Of a stretch of 64,000 bases of DNA, positions 27,860-35,515 are shown in pieces. Position 1 is the first letter of the stretch. Every line of letters begins with the position of its first letter. The translations under genes and the position numbers were made by a program. The notes beneath the pieces are model-generated. The model made no database searches. It saw nothing but the letters and a program-made list of their open reading frames with translations, and was not told the DNA's origin. The stretch covers positions 21,771-85,770 of the forward strand of contig CAIPHK010000010.1 of the NCBI GenBank assembly GCA_903864835.1. The letters run 5' to 3'. The DNA comes from an uncultured bacterium (GTDB taxonomy: Bacteria > Margulisbacteria > Marinamargulisbacteria > SXXA01).

Positions 27860-28879
27860 TCAAAATTGACTCAAAAACCGAAGGTCATTCTCGTATAGGA
27901 GTCGAATATCCGAGATCTTATATTTCAACATCGCCAGTCGTTCGATTCCAATCCCAAACGCAAATCCAGTCACCTGATCGGGATCATAGCCCACACTCTC
28001 AAACACTTTTCGATTGACCATACCTGCCCCTAAAATTTCGAGCCATCCGCTATATTTACACGACGCACAGCCCGCACCGTCACACCGCCCACATTGAACA
28101 TCGACTTCAGTTGAGGGTTCCGTAAACGGAAAATAACTCGGTCTAAACCGCACATCCCGCTCGTGGCCAAAAAATTCTCTCAAAAAATAGGTCAATGTGC
28201 CTTTAAGTTGTGCAAATGAGACCGACTCATCGACATACAGACCTTCAACCTGATGAAACATTGGCGAATGGGTAATATCCATATCGCACCGATACACGTT
28301 CCCCGGAACGATTATTTTTATTGGAGGCCGTTGCGTTTCCATCGTTCGAATTTGCACAGGGGATGTGTGGGTACGCAGCAATTGACCCATTTTGAGATAA
28401 AACGTGTCATGCATGTCCCTCGCAGGGTGATCCGACGGAATATTGAGAGACTCAAAATTATAGTGCTCCGTCTCAACATCCGGACCTTCCTTAACGCTAA
28501 ACCCCAGTCGACCAAAAATCTCCTGAACTTCCCTCATCACCCGTTGGACCGGATGGAGTCGCCCGGTATGGCGTCGAAACGACGGCAAGTGAATATCAAC
28601 GCGATCACGGTCTAGCCGAGCTTGAGTCTCTGTCGCAGCGAATTCCTCGGCCTTTAACGTCAACTGGTCCGACAACTCCGTTTTGAATTGATTCGCCAAT
28701 TGGCCAATTCGGGGGCGCTCAGAGGAGTCAACCGCCGCAAGACCCTTGAGAATGTCAGTCAACGCGCCCTTCTTACCCAGGTATTTAACCCGCAACAGCT
28801 CAACATCCTGGACACCTGTTGCCTGAGCCAACTCAGCGTCCGCGCTATCTTTGAGCTCTTTTAACTGCCCTTCAATCAT
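27860..28879 (-). CDS. pheS: Phenylalanyl-tRNA synthetase alpha subunit
   Basis: 339 residues. An N-terminal coiled coil (1-90) binds tRNA; class II catalytic motifs include HPARDMHDTFYL, SPMFHQVEGLYVDE and EILGAGMVNRKVFE, with the usual CGRCDGAGCASCKYSGW cysteine-containing loop. Its start overlaps the icd stop by 4 bases (ATGA). Confidence 0.97.
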   Translation of the reverse strand: MIEGQLKELKDSADAELAQATGVQDVELLRVKYLGKKGALTDILKGLAAVDSSERPRIGQLANQFKTELSDQLTLKAEEFAATETQARLDRDRVDIHLPSFRRHTGRLHPVQRVMREVQEIFGRLGFSVKEGPDVETEHYNFESLNIPSDHPARDMHDTFYLKMGQLLRTHTSPVQIRTMETQRPPIKIIVPGNVYRCDMDITHSPMFHQVEGLYVDESVSFAQLKGTLTYFLREFFGHERDVRFRPSYFPFTEPSTEVDVQCGRCDGAGCASCKYSGWLEILGAGMVNRKVFESVGYDPDQVTGFAFGIGIERLAMLKYKISDIRLLYENDLRFLSQF

Positions 28880-30084
28880 GACTGGCTACAAAATTGCTCA
28901 TAGGCCACATTCAGGTCAGAGCGATTCACCCAATCAAGAACATAGTTAGAAAATTCACCCGCCGTCGCCCCATCATTTCGACCCGTCACTTTAACTTTTC
29001 GCTCAAATTGAACACAAATCTCAAGTGCCTTTTCAATACGCTCCGCCGCGTCGGAAAATCCAATATGACGAGCCAACATTGCGACGGCCTTAATCATTGA
29101 CGATGGATCCGCGTATTGCGCGCGCCCCTCACTAACCATTCGAGGTGCCGATCCATGAATCGCTTCAAACATCGACCATCGGCCACCCACGTTCGCGCTA
29201 CCCGCTGTCCCAACCCCACCCTGAATTTGCGCCGCTTCGTCGGTAATAATGTCCCCATATAAATTTGGCATTACCATCACTTCAAACTGGTTCCGACGTT
29301 CAGGATCCAGCAATTTTGCCGTCATAATGTCGATATACCATTCGTCACACGTAATACCCAATGCAGAATATTCAGACGCCACCCGCTTTGCAACCGACGA
29401 AAATCGACCATCCGTGGTTTTGATCACATTGGACTTGGTCACCACAGTGACCCTCTTTTTGTTATTTTTTTTCGCAAACTCAAACGCTAAACGGATAATA
29501 CGTTCGGATCCTTGCTCAGTGGTGACTTTAAAATCAACGCTCAGATCATCTGAAACATCAAACCCTTGAGATCCAAGGACGTATTCACCCTCGGTATTTT
29601 CCCTAAAAAATGTCCAATCGATTCCTTCTTTTGCCACTTTGACCGGGCGGACATTGCCGAACAAATCTAATTCTCGCCGCATCGCAACATTCGCACTTTC
29701 AATATTCGGCCAACTGTCCCCTTTTTGGGGCGTCGTTGTCGGTCCCTTAAGAATGACGTGACAGGTCTTGAGAGCACTTAAAACGTCATCAGGGATCGCC
29801 TTGTTTTCTTTGACCCTATTTTCAATCGTTAACCCGTCAATGTGCTTAAACTGAACTCGCCCTGACGTCACTTCGTGCGCCAATACCGCTTCTAAAATAC
29901 GCTGTGATTCTGCACAAATAGTGGGTCCAATACCGTCCCCGCCACATACCCCAATTACAATTGAGTCGAGCAACGCAAAATCAGTCCATTGGACTCCGTC
30001 CTTCATTGCTTCAACGCGCTGAAGCTGATTCGCAATAATCGCCTTAAATTTTTCTACTGCTACCGCAATTTGTAGTTCTGACAT
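28876..30084 (-). CDS. icd: Isocitrate dehydrogenase (isocitrate/isopropylmalate family)
   Basis: 402 residues from ATG 30084, which is preceded by a GAGGCGGTGG stretch; a TTG start 18 bases upstream is possible. The N-terminal cofactor motif GVCGGDGIGPTICAE, the substrate segment PNIESANVAMRRELDLF with Ser and Asn at the isocitrate positions, and NLYGDIITDEAAQIQGG identify the family and favour isocitrate over isopropylmalate. NAD or NADP preference is not decided: the segment after HGSAPRM lacks the Lys-Tyr pair of E. coli NADP enzyme. It heads the operon icd-pheST-mutS-rfbC-DPA genes. Confidence 0.88.
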   Translation of the reverse strand: MSELQIAVAVEKFKAIIANQLQRVEAMKDGVQWTDFALLDSIVIGVCGGDGIGPTICAESQRILEAVLAHEVTSGRVQFKHIDGLTIENRVKENKAIPDDVLSALKTCHVILKGPTTTPQKGDSWPNIESANVAMRRELDLFGNVRPVKVAKEGIDWTFFRENTEGEYVLGSQGFDVSDDLSVDFKVTTEQGSERIIRLAFEFAKKNNKKRVTVVTKSNVIKTTDGRFSSVAKRVASEYSALGITCDEWYIDIMTAKLLDPERRNQFEVMVMPNLYGDIITDEAAQIQGGVGTAGSANVGGRWSMFEAIHGSAPRMVSEGRAQYADPSSMIKAVAMLARHIGFSDAAERIEKALEICVQFERKVKVTGRNDGATAGEFSNYVLDWVNRSDLNVAYEQFCSQS

Positions 30085-30191
30085 CGCTAGCCACCGCCTC
30101 AAAGAAGTAAATGAAACATCGAGGCGCCATTGTAGTTGAGACGCAATAAATTGTGTAGCAACCGACCGAAATGAGTAAAAAAAACGCCTGC

Positions 30192-30220
30192 TTGTTCGAG
30201 CTGTGCCTTTTGGTTATTAT
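30192..30220 (+). promoter_or_regulatory. Promoter placed for a leaderless message
   Basis: TTGTTC (30192-30197), 17-base spacer, TATTAT (30215-30220). The ATG of the next gene is at 30231, ten bases after the -10 box, so the leader would be about 4 bases. No Shine-Dalgarno is present between them. Confidence 0.5.
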
Positions 30221-30230
30221 ATCGAACAAA

Positions 30231-30515
30231 ATGTCTATTCCGAAAATCAATGGCCCACGAATTCCGGACCGAGATCCCGACATTAATGCCTCATCAGCAG
30301 CGTCGGCTAGCGAAGCCGTTTTTGAAGTTAAGAAAAAACGAATCAAGGTCAAGCGGGAAAAAATAGCCGGAGTGGCAAAAGGCTTGGCCGAGATTGCATT
30401 CTCAATGGGCCAAACCAATGACGTCGATACGTTTACGGAACAATTAACCGACGATATTTTGGCCGCATTTCAGCTTGTTGCAAAGCGGCAAAAGGATAGC
30501 AAAAAACACGCCTAG
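30231..30515 (+). CDS. Small basic/acidic hypothetical protein
   Basis: 94 residues from ATG 30231. The N-terminal third is polar and Pro/Asp-rich (GPRIPDRDPDINASS), the middle is Lys/Arg-rich (VKKKRIKVKREKIAG), the C-terminal half looks helical and ends in Lys. A longer frame from 30171 crosses the promoter and is unlikely. I recognise no family. It is a single-gene unit, divergent from icd. A flagellar anti-sigma (FlgM-like) protein was considered because of size and composition but no motif supports it. Confidence 0.5.
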   Translation: MSIPKINGPRIPDRDPDINASSAASASEAVFEVKKKRIKVKREKIAGVAKGLAEIAFSMGQTNDVDTFTEQLTDDILAAFQLVAKRQKDSKKHA

Positions 30516-30586
30516 CTCAATCAATGTTTCAGTGGCGTCAAATACGGGAATTCACTCCTTAACCATAAATTTACGGAGGGTCTCCA

Positions 30587-30682
30587 ATGATATTTGATTG
30601 TTCCATCGGCAGCGAAATTTACGAAGCGTATCCTGAACTCAGAGATTCCGTATACTACTTTGATTCCGAACTTGTTTTTTGA
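30587..30682 (+). CDS. Candidate 31-residue microprotein
   Basis: An ATG at 30587 with a strong ribosome site (GGAGGG, 30575-30580, spacing 6) opens a 31-codon frame ending TGA at 30682. It is acidic and reads MIFDCSIGSEIYEAYPELRD at the start, which resembles the opening of DUF1858-type domains (IGEILEKYPEL-like) but stops well before their cysteine motif. Its last 28 bases overlap the end of the convergent carbonic-anhydrase gene. It may be a true small protein or a truncated domain. Confidence 0.35.
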   Translation: MIFDCSIGSEIYEAYPELRDSVYYFDSELVF

Positions 30683-31191
30683 TGTTCTTGCGCTAAACGA
30701 ACATATTTAGTGGCCCACCCAATATTTTGAGAAACCGTATCCAAGGGTAAAGTTCTCACAATTTTCCCAGGAATTCCGACGACTAATGAGTATGGGGGAA
30801 TCTGCGCCCCCTCTTTGATTACCGCACCGGCACCAATAATCGATCCCGTTCCGACGACGGCCCCATTCAATACGATGGCGCCCATCCCCACTACAACCGC
30901 GTCTTCAATAGTGCATCCATGCAATATGGCGCCATGCCCCACAGTCACATGATCTCCCACATAACAGCCCATCTCATTTTCAAGATGCATAATGGCACCG
31001 TCTTGAATATTTGAAGCAGTTCCAATCACAATTCGATTGATATCTGCACGCAAGACTGCGTTGTACCAAACGGAGCTATCCTTGCCTATCGTAATATTGC
31101 CGATTAAGCGTGCGCCTGGCGCAACAAAAACACTGGGATCAAGCACTGGCAATTCCAACTTAAACCCACTAGGAAAATCAGTTTTAGCCAT
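30655..31191 (-). CDS. Gamma-class carbonic anhydrase-like protein (YrdA family)
   Basis: 178 residues, left-handed beta-helix of hexapeptide repeats (VFVAPGARLIGNITIGKDSS). Three zinc-ligand histidines are visible: IMHLE, VGHGAILHGC. The surrounding Arg/Asp/Gln residues (NAVLRADINR, NIQDGAIMH) match the family. The start ATG 31191 has GAAAGG seven bases upstream; an extra start at 31206 is weaker. Activity as true carbonic anhydrase is not assured for YrdA-type members. Confidence 0.88.
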   Translation of the reverse strand: MAKTDFPSGFKLELPVLDPSVFVAPGARLIGNITIGKDSSVWYNAVLRADINRIVIGTASNIQDGAIMHLENEMGCYVGDHVTVGHGAILHGCTIEDAVVVGMGAIVLNGAVVGTGSIIGAGAVIKEGAQIPPYSLVVGIPGKIVRTLPLDTVSQNIGWATKYVRLAQEHQKTSSESK

Positions 31192-31212
31192 ATAAATACC
31201 TTTCACTACGAC

Positions 31213-31245
31213 AAAAAAAAGGCCAGCATAGTCATGCTGGACTTT
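31213..31245 (-). terminator. Rho-independent terminator of exported-protein gene
   Basis: On the minus strand CCAGCAT-GACT-ATGCTGG (31223-31240) is followed by CC and eight T. It lies about 25 bases after the stop of the barrel-like gene and before the gamma-carbonic anhydrase gene, separating the two units. Confidence 0.8.
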
Positions 31246-31266
31246 AAAAAATAAGTTAAGTTAAAA

Positions 31267-31737
31267 CTAGATTTTTACGTTCAACGCAATAACCGGAGTT
31301 ACCGTTGATAAAATGGAAACATTTTTCCCACTAAAATCAACACTCAAAAGAGTGGCTGAGATACCAATTTCAACCTTATCGGTCAATTTTGCGTAATATT
31401 TCTTGCTGATCATTAAATTGTTACCAAACCATGCATCACCAAGTTCCGTTTTTCCAAAATCCGTTGTGATTTCGAAATTAGAAAGAACGGGAAGGTCTGT
31501 ATCCACGGTCAAACCAACCGTACCAGAAAAAGATAAACCACTATCTGTATCTGAAGTCGCAGGAATACCCATTTGCGCACCTAGGATTAATTGAGACGCT
31601 CCCAATCCAACATTGTGATACGTTTGAACAGTTGCACCGGTTGAACCAGTGATGGCAGTTGATAGACGTGTATCATAGGCGGACGCTGAAGTAGCGAGTC
31701 CTACAGTTAAAAGACCAGCTAGAATTACTTTTTTCAT
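31267..31737 (-). CDS. Exported small beta-barrel-like protein
   Basis: 156 residues. A clear signal peptide MKKVILAGLLTVGLATSASA is followed by alternating polar/hydrophobic strands rich in Gly, Thr and Ser (LSTAITGSTGATVQTYHNVG, FSGTVGLTVDTDLP, VEIGISATLLSVDF), ending in a strand VIALNVKI. This suggests an outer-membrane barrel, though short. The start is fixed by AAGGAGAAAG six bases upstream. Its promoter region contains a run of 14 C/G, so expression may be phase variable. No family recognised. Confidence 0.7.
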   Translation of the reverse strand: MKKVILAGLLTVGLATSASAYDTRLSTAITGSTGATVQTYHNVGLGASQLILGAQMGIPATSDTDSGLSFSGTVGLTVDTDLPVLSNFEITTDFGKTELGDAWFGNNLMISKKYYAKLTDKVEIGISATLLSVDFSGKNVSILSTVTPVIALNVKI

Positions 31738-31822
31738 TATCTTTCTCCTTAAATATCGAGACATATAAAATTTTGGGATCGATTAACTTTACCATGGTCG
31801 CGGAATCCGAAGCAATATTCAG

Positions 31823-31836
31823 CCCCCCCCCCCCCC
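31823..31836. repeat. Homopolymeric C14 tract
   Basis: Fourteen uninterrupted C in the intergenic region between two divergent genes, 86 bases before the exported-protein start (31737, minus strand) and about 120 before the plus-strand gene at 31956. It is the longest homopolymer I see in the window. Confidence 0.95.
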
Positions 31837-31881
31837 TTCAAACCAACATTATCCATGTCCTTTTTTTCGATGCAATTTACG

Positions 31882-31895
31882 CGACTAATTAGTCG
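31882..31895. promoter_or_regulatory. Perfect 14-base palindrome, possible operator
   Basis: CGACTAATTAGTCG lies 61 bases before the start of the 31956 gene, in the divergent intergenic region. It could bind a dimeric regulator acting on either gene. Confidence 0.35.
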
Positions 31896-31955
31896 ATTCT
31901 TCAAGTCATACAGAGTTGGCCAACCCAACACTATTATTAACAGAGGTGGACATAC

Positions 31956-32711
31956 ATGATTGATATAAGTTCCTTAATGCCTCAGCTATCCGTTCTCAAA
32001 CAAAAAGCCGCCGTCGACACCGCTTCAAATTCGGCAGACCCGTTTAGCGCCATCCTAAATCAACAGATCGACGCAGTAACCGAAACATCTGACCCCGCAC
32101 CAGTCTCACTGGATGAAATTGACGAAATGTCTTCCCTGCCCGACGAACTCAAATCGATGATCAAGGACCTTATGGAAGGAACCCCACAAACTGATGATCA
32201 ACTGAAAGCCGCCTCTAAAAAACTTGCGGTGATATCTCGCGGCCTCGTTGATATCCTCAACAACACAATGCCAGGCACCGAAACAGCGCAAGCCGAAGTC
32301 GACCTCCAATACGCAATATTTGGAACATTCCAACTTCTTGAAAATTATGGTTACAAACCGGCAGTATCGGATCTGGTCCAAACCTGGAAAACCATTGATG
32401 CTCGAACCGATAGCTATGAAACGCTGATGTCTGGACTGGTCGATTTTATAAAGACAAAAGCATGCAAGCTGAAGGGCCTAAAAACAGACGACACAATCAC
32501 TAAGGATGTCACCACAAAAAAATTGACTTGGGAAATGCAATATGAACTCTGGTCAACTGTCTCGGCCTACGGGAATACCAGTCGGAGCCAGCTATTGCTT
32601 AAGACGTTCAATGACACAAACCAAATGGCATCGGCCAAGGTGGATCTTAAAGGAACAAAAATCGACTCATTGATCGATCCTGTAGCCCCGTCATCGTCAA
32701 CAGACTTCTAG
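31956..32711 (+). CDS. Hypothetical cytosolic protein
   Basis: 251 residues, start supported by AGAGGTGG eight bases upstream. No signal peptide or membrane segment. The N-terminus (MIDISSLMPQLSVLKQKAA) and Ser/Asp-rich tail flank a mostly helical middle; Thr, Lys and Asp are frequent. I recognise no family. A role in flagellar hook or secretion control was considered from the MIDISSLMPQL-like start and low-complexity flanks, but nothing proves it. It precedes, on the opposite strand, tRNA-Leu. Confidence 0.65.
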   Translation: MIDISSLMPQLSVLKQKAAVDTASNSADPFSAILNQQIDAVTETSDPAPVSLDEIDEMSSLPDELKSMIKDLMEGTPQTDDQLKAASKKLAVISRGLVDILNNTMPGTETAQAEVDLQYAIFGTFQLLENYGYKPAVSDLVQTWKTIDARTDSYETLMSGLVDFIKTKACKLKGLKTDDTITKDVTTKKLTWEMQYELWSTVSAYGNTSRSQLLLKTFNDTNQMASAKVDLKGTKIDSLIDPVAPSSSTDF

Positions 32712-32729
32712 TCCGTACGTTAAATAATC

Positions 32730-32756
32730 ACCATTTTCAGCCATGCTGAAAATGGT
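32730..32756. terminator. Perfect 12-base hairpin at the end of tRNA-Leu
   Basis: ACCATTTTCAGC (32730-32741) pairs perfectly with 32745-32756, loop CAT. It lies 18 bases after the 31956 gene stop and, on the minus strand, its first arm begins with the CCA end of tRNA-Leu. On the minus strand it is followed by TGATTATTT, a weak T-run. Probably terminates both converging transcripts. Confidence 0.6.
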
Positions 32757-32839
32757 GCCGAAGGCCGGAATCGAACCGGCACAAAGTTGCCCTTACAGGT
32801 TTTTGAGACCTGCGCGTCTACCAATTCCGCCACTTCGGC
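32753..32839 (-). tRNA. tRNA-Leu (CAA anticodon)
   Basis: 87 bases on the minus strand, starting GCCGAAGTGGCGGAATTGGT and ending with encoded CCA. Acceptor stem GCCGAAG/CTTCGGC, anticodon stem CAGGT/ACCTG with loop CTCAAAA (anticodon CAA, reads UUG), a long variable arm and T-arm with GGTTCGATTCC. The long variable arm and the D-loop fit leucine. A promoter lies 38 bases upstream. Confidence 0.97.
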
Positions 32840-32876
32840 TTATATGTGACTCTGGGTCCTTTTTGGGGACCTCGGG

Positions 32877-32905
32877 ATAATACCCGAAAGTGCGAGTTGT
32901 GTCAC
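32877..32905 (-). promoter_or_regulatory. Promoter of tRNA-Leu
   Basis: On the minus strand GTGACA (32905-32900), 17-base spacer, TATTAT (32882-32877). The bases after the -10 box are CCCGAGG, a GC-rich discriminator typical of stringently controlled stable RNA. CGGG/CCCG arms flank the -10 box. Confidence 0.65.
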
Positions 32906-32979
32906 GATTGAGTTTTTATCGTTCTCACTAGACTGGCTGTTAGGTTTGGCATCAATTTTATGATACATTATTACCCCTT

Positions 32980-35121
32980 ATGACACTTAACGATCCTCAA
33001 CGAGACGCCGTTCATCACTTCGGGACGCCCCTATTAATCATAGCGGGAGCCGGTGCCGGCAAGACAATGGTTCTGACCCATAAAATACGGTATATGGTTC
33101 AAGAGTTGGGCGTATACCCTCACAATATTTTAGCCATTACTTTTACAAACAAAGCCGCCAGGGAAATGAAGGATCGGGTTTCTGCCTTAATGCCAGAGAT
33201 GACCAATCCCCCATTCTTGGGAACATTTCATTCATTTTGCAACGACGTATTGCGTCGTGAAATTCAACATTTAGGCCGAGAAAGCACATTTGTTATCTTG
33301 GATCATTCCGACCAAGTACGAATCGTAAAGCAGCTGTTAAGCAAACAGAATGTCGACGACAAAAAATACCCGCCCAACATGGTTCTTTCACAATTCGAGC
33401 GGATCAAAACATCGTTAACCACCGCTTCCGGGTACAATCGTGATTCTCAACGGGATCCGATTATTTCCAACCTATACACTGCATATCAGGATCAACTGGC
33501 CAATCAAAACGCCGTCGACTTTAACGATTTGCTTTTTTTAACAGTTCAACTGTGGCATCAATTCCCCGACATTCTGGAAAAATACCAAGACCGCTATCCA
33601 GTTGTATTAGTCGACGAATACCAAGATACCAATCATGCCCAATTGGTACTCATTCAACTGATTACAAAAAAATATCACAACATTACGGTGGTTGGAGACT
33701 TTGACCAAACTATCTATTCCTGGCGCGGAGCAACCATTCAAAACATCCTTCAATTTGAAGAAACCTACCCCGATGCCACTGTGATTAAATTAGAAGAAAA
33801 TTTTAGATCCACTGGCAATATTTTAAGGGCGGCCAATGCGTTAATTACCAACAATACCCAACGTCTCGAAAAGTCCCTTTGGACACGTAACGATGACGGA
33901 GACTTATTGACCTATTATTGTGGCTCCACGGAACGTGACGAAGCCTTTTTTATTGGCCGAGAAATGATCAAACGATCCCATGCAGGCACCCCATTTAGTG
34001 GAATTGCAGTGCTCTACCGAACCAACTCCCAAAGCCGAGTCATTGAAGAAGTACTCGCACAGCTTGAAATTCCTTATCGGGTTATTGGTGGATTTAAGTT
34101 TTTCCAAAGAGCGGAAATTCGAGATATCGCCGCCTATCTTCGTCTGGTATTCAACCCCCATGATAATGCCGCGTTTGCCCGGGCAATTTCATCCCCGTCT
34201 CGGGGTGTAGGCGAGACCAGTCTTGATCGTCTCGCCGCCCAATCGGCCAGCGAAGGTCAATCTATCTATACACTAGTACAGAATGCACTCTTGACCATTG
34301 GCGCCCGGCAGACCGCCATAATTCAAGAATTTTTTGCCTTGATCGATCGTATTTCCACGATCTACCAAGGCGCCCCCAATGACAAAATAGGAACGCTAAT
34401 TAGGGCGATTCTGGACCAATCAGGATATCAAACTCATCTGTTAAGCGGCGCCATACCCAACGGAGCGGATCGGTTAGAAACCGTAATGGAGTTGGTCAAT
34501 CTTGCCCATGAGGAAGAAATGGAGCTTGGTGAATTTTTGACACGGCTTAGTTTGGCCTCCGACTGGGATGAAAAAGAAGAATCCGCTGAAGCCGTCACGC
34601 TAATGACCATTCACCACTCCAAGGGTTTAGAATTCCGGACCGTATTTATTGCAGGAATGGAAGAAGGCCTAATGCCTCATTTTAGGTCCCAAACTGACGA
34701 TGAGATCGAAGAAGAACGACGACTGTGCTATGTCGCCATAACCCGAGGAAAAGAACGGGTGATTCTTACCGGCGCTCAGAGTCGGTTATTTCAAGGGGAT
34801 TTACGGAAATGTACCCCCTCTCGGTTTTTAAAAGAATTACCTGCCCATTTAATTCAGCATTCTGGCGCAAAGTCCTTTGGCCCTGCCTCCGCAGCACCCA
34901 CGTTTCACGTCCCCTCCAGCGCCCCTAAGGTCACAGTTCCGTCAGTCGACTATCAACCGACCGATTGGGTCTCTCATCCCCAATGGGGCAAAGGAGAGGT
35001 CATTAGCGTCGATGGAAACGGAGAAAATGCCGTGCTTCATATCTCGTTTAGCGGCATGGAAAAAAAGCTAATGGCCAAGTACGCGCCTATTCGAAAACTC
35101 GCAGTTAACGCATCAGAATAA
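32980..35121 (+). CDS. pcrA: ATP-dependent DNA helicase, UvrD/PcrA type
   Basis: 713-residue superfamily 1A 3'-5' helicase for repair and replication. Walker A is IIAGAGAGKTMVLTHKI, motif II VLVDEYQDTN, motif III GDFDQTIYSWRGA, motif IV/V FRSTGNILRAAN and TIHHSKGLEF, motif VI LCYVAITRGK. The C-terminal tail (PTDWVSHPQWGKGEVISVDG) is the Tudor-like RNA polymerase-binding segment found in PcrA. The start MTLNDPQRDAVHHF is typical. Whether to call it UvrD or PcrA is convention; the tail favours PcrA. Confidence 0.95.
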   Translation: MTLNDPQRDAVHHFGTPLLIIAGAGAGKTMVLTHKIRYMVQELGVYPHNILAITFTNKAAREMKDRVSALMPEMTNPPFLGTFHSFCNDVLRREIQHLGRESTFVILDHSDQVRIVKQLLSKQNVDDKKYPPNMVLSQFERIKTSLTTASGYNRDSQRDPIISNLYTAYQDQLANQNAVDFNDLLFLTVQLWHQFPDILEKYQDRYPVVLVDEYQDTNHAQLVLIQLITKKYHNITVVGDFDQTIYSWRGATIQNILQFEETYPDATVIKLEENFRSTGNILRAANALITNNTQRLEKSLWTRNDDGDLLTYYCGSTERDEAFFIGREMIKRSHAGTPFSGIAVLYRTNSQSRVIEEVLAQLEIPYRVIGGFKFFQRAEIRDIAAYLRLVFNPHDNAAFARAISSPSRGVGETSLDRLAAQSASEGQSIYTLVQNALLTIGARQTAIIQEFFALIDRISTIYQGAPNDKIGTLIRAILDQSGYQTHLLSGAIPNGADRLETVMELVNLAHEEEMELGEFLTRLSLASDWDEKEESAEAVTLMTIHHSKGLEFRTVFIAGMEEGLMPHFRSQTDDEIEEERRLCYVAITRGKERVILTGAQSRLFQGDLRKCTPSRFLKELPAHLIQHSGAKSFGPASAAPTFHVPSSAPKVTVPSVDYQPTDWVSHPQWGKGEVISVDGNGENAVLHISFSGMEKKLMAKYAPIRKLAVNASE

Positions 35122-35243
35122 ATAGCTAAAAATTTTAGGTTTCGAAAGTCCAACTTAGCGGAATACTCTTAAGGCAAGGGGTGGGGGAACTCCGAGATAT
35201 TCGATCTAGGTAAGCGGTTATGGCGATCGAATTGATGCTAAAC

Positions 35244-35299
35244 CAGAGTGGTTTTGATGATCGTGTTTTTTACAAAAACACGGGGCCGAAATCACTCTG
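35244..35299 (+). other. Long imperfect RNA hairpin in the 35122-35356 gap
   Basis: The outer stem is 13 pairs as RNA (CAGAGTGGTTTTG at 35244-35256 with CGAAATCACTCTG at 35287-35299, two G-U pairs). An inner perfect 9-pair stem CGTGTTTTT/AAAAACACG has loop TAC. The internal loop between them is small. It may be a structured leader of the following genes, a terminator of the helicase gene or a small RNA. Nothing else is seen in this gap. Confidence 0.5.
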
Positions 35300-35356
35300 T
35301 AGCGTCTTTCGTTTCTTGCGTACTTACGCCACATTTTGTACGATCCAACGGATCCT

Positions 35357-35515
35357 ATGAAATCCGCAAAATTACTAATTGTCAGCTCCGCAGTATTTTT
35401 TACATTTCAACTCATTGCCTTTGGGTTGGTGTATCTAAAAATGGGTGATCTGGCGAAACAATTTAAAAATCGTCAATCTGGAGCGCCCAATGAATCTGAC
35501 CCCCGTTCGTCTTGA
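35357..35515 (+). CDS. Candidate 52-residue single-pass membrane protein
   Basis: ATG at 35357 gives MKSAKLLIVSSAVFFTFQLI and a hydrophobic helix to about residue 27 (FGLVYL), then a basic linker (KQFKNRQ) and polar tail ending TGA at 35515. It overlaps the pepN start by 26 bases in another frame. The composition is that of a real small membrane protein with cytosolic tail; ribosome site CGGATCC is weak. No family recognised. Confidence 0.45.
   Translation: MKSAKLLIVSSAVFFTFQLIAFGLVYLKMGDLAKQFKNRQSGAPNESDPRSS

Noticed and set aside
35248..35448. 66-codon plus-strand open frame before pepN
   Set aside because: It starts inside the hairpin, has no ribosome site, and conflicts with the better membrane-protein frame at 35357.
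35445..35489. 15-residue N-terminal extension of PepN
   Set aside because: No ribosome site; family proteins begin near the MNLTPVRLESY segment, which has GGAG upstream.
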